Both the position numbers and the translations under genes were made by a program. A model generated the notes under the pieces. The model ran no database searches, was not told the origin of the DNA, and worked only from the letters and a program-made list of their open reading frames with translations. Positions 19,910-20,015 of a stretch of 20,015 bases of DNA are shown here, piece by piece; the first letter of the stretch is position 1; every line of letters begins with the position of its first letter. Location: contig AJFK01000347.1 of assembly GCA_000467715.1 (NCBI GenBank), forward strand, positions 1 to 20,015. The letters run 5' to 3'. This DNA comes from Hysterium pulicare CBS 123377. Its lineage: Eukaryota; Ascomycota; Dothideomycetes; Hysteriales; Hysteriaceae.

Positions 19910-20015
19910 TAGCAAAATTTCCTGCGCTAGCGAATATTCTTGCGCTGGCAAATTCGCGGCGAATCGCTGCGAATTACTGGCGAATTCCTGGCGAATATTC
20001 TGGCGCTGGCGAATT
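19910..20015. repeat. GCGAATT/GCGCTGG minisatellite running off the window
   Basis: At least seven short units based on GCGAATT or GCGAATATTCT, interspersed with GCGCTGG. The segment GCGCTGGCAAATTCGC resembles the second unit at 19219 (GCGCTGCAAAATTCGC), so the two arrays look related. The right end lies beyond the window. Confidence 0.85.

Noticed and set aside
1-20015. tRNA, rRNA or CRISPR features
   Set aside because: No B-box-like GGTTCGAATCC sequence with a matching cloverleaf, no rRNA blocks and no regularly spaced repeat-spacer array were seen by eye. A tRNA scan would be needed to exclude weak cases.

Overview
The window looks like nuclear DNA of a filamentous ascomycete. It has short introns (49-61 bp) with GTAAGT/GTACGT donors, a three-exon ascomycete-type laccase gene, AT-rich tracts and many degenerate repeats. 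Species or class cannot be fixed from this sequence. Protein families were assigned by reading motifs only; no database search was possible.

Only two intact genes can be supported, both in the right-hand part and transcribed divergently. On the minus strand (14767-14119) is a two-exon gene for a secreted protein of about 199 residues with no recognised function. On the plus strand (15758-18773) is a three-exon gene for a secreted multicopper oxidase of 966 residues, clearly an ascomycete laccase: all ten copper-binding histidines and the type-1 cysteine are present. It has two notable traits. About 400 residues of Ser-rich, mucin-like sequence lie between the signal peptide and the catalytic domain. 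A phenylalanine sits at the type-1 axial position. About 1 kb of shared 5' region separates the two starts.

The left 14 kb holds no intact gene that I can support. It is a gene-poor tract filled with short coding-like stretches that are interrupted and change frame. The clearest are a protein-kinase-like relic (about 360-850, minus), unknown relics at 5250-6010, 6950-7603, 10751-11056, 12472-12790 and 13245-13505 (all minus), and a weaker one at 9050-9735 (plus). Around 3280-4810 are short fossil fragments that may come from an LTR-type element.

Between and within these relics lie several repeat families: a nest of short direct and inverted repeats at 1946-2382; a 61-bp inverted pair at 3488-3548 and 4629-4689; a 16-bp AT minisatellite at 4827-4952 leading into a 300-bp AT-rich tract; a hairpin-rich dispersed repeat with copies near 6180-6290 and 12200-12330 in opposite orientation; a diverged 64-bp tandem repeat at 11562-11753; and two related GCGCTGG/GCGAATT minisatellites at 19201-19297 and 19910-20015, the last running off the window. 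The layout fits a decayed, repeat-rich compartment next to a secreted-protein gene pair.
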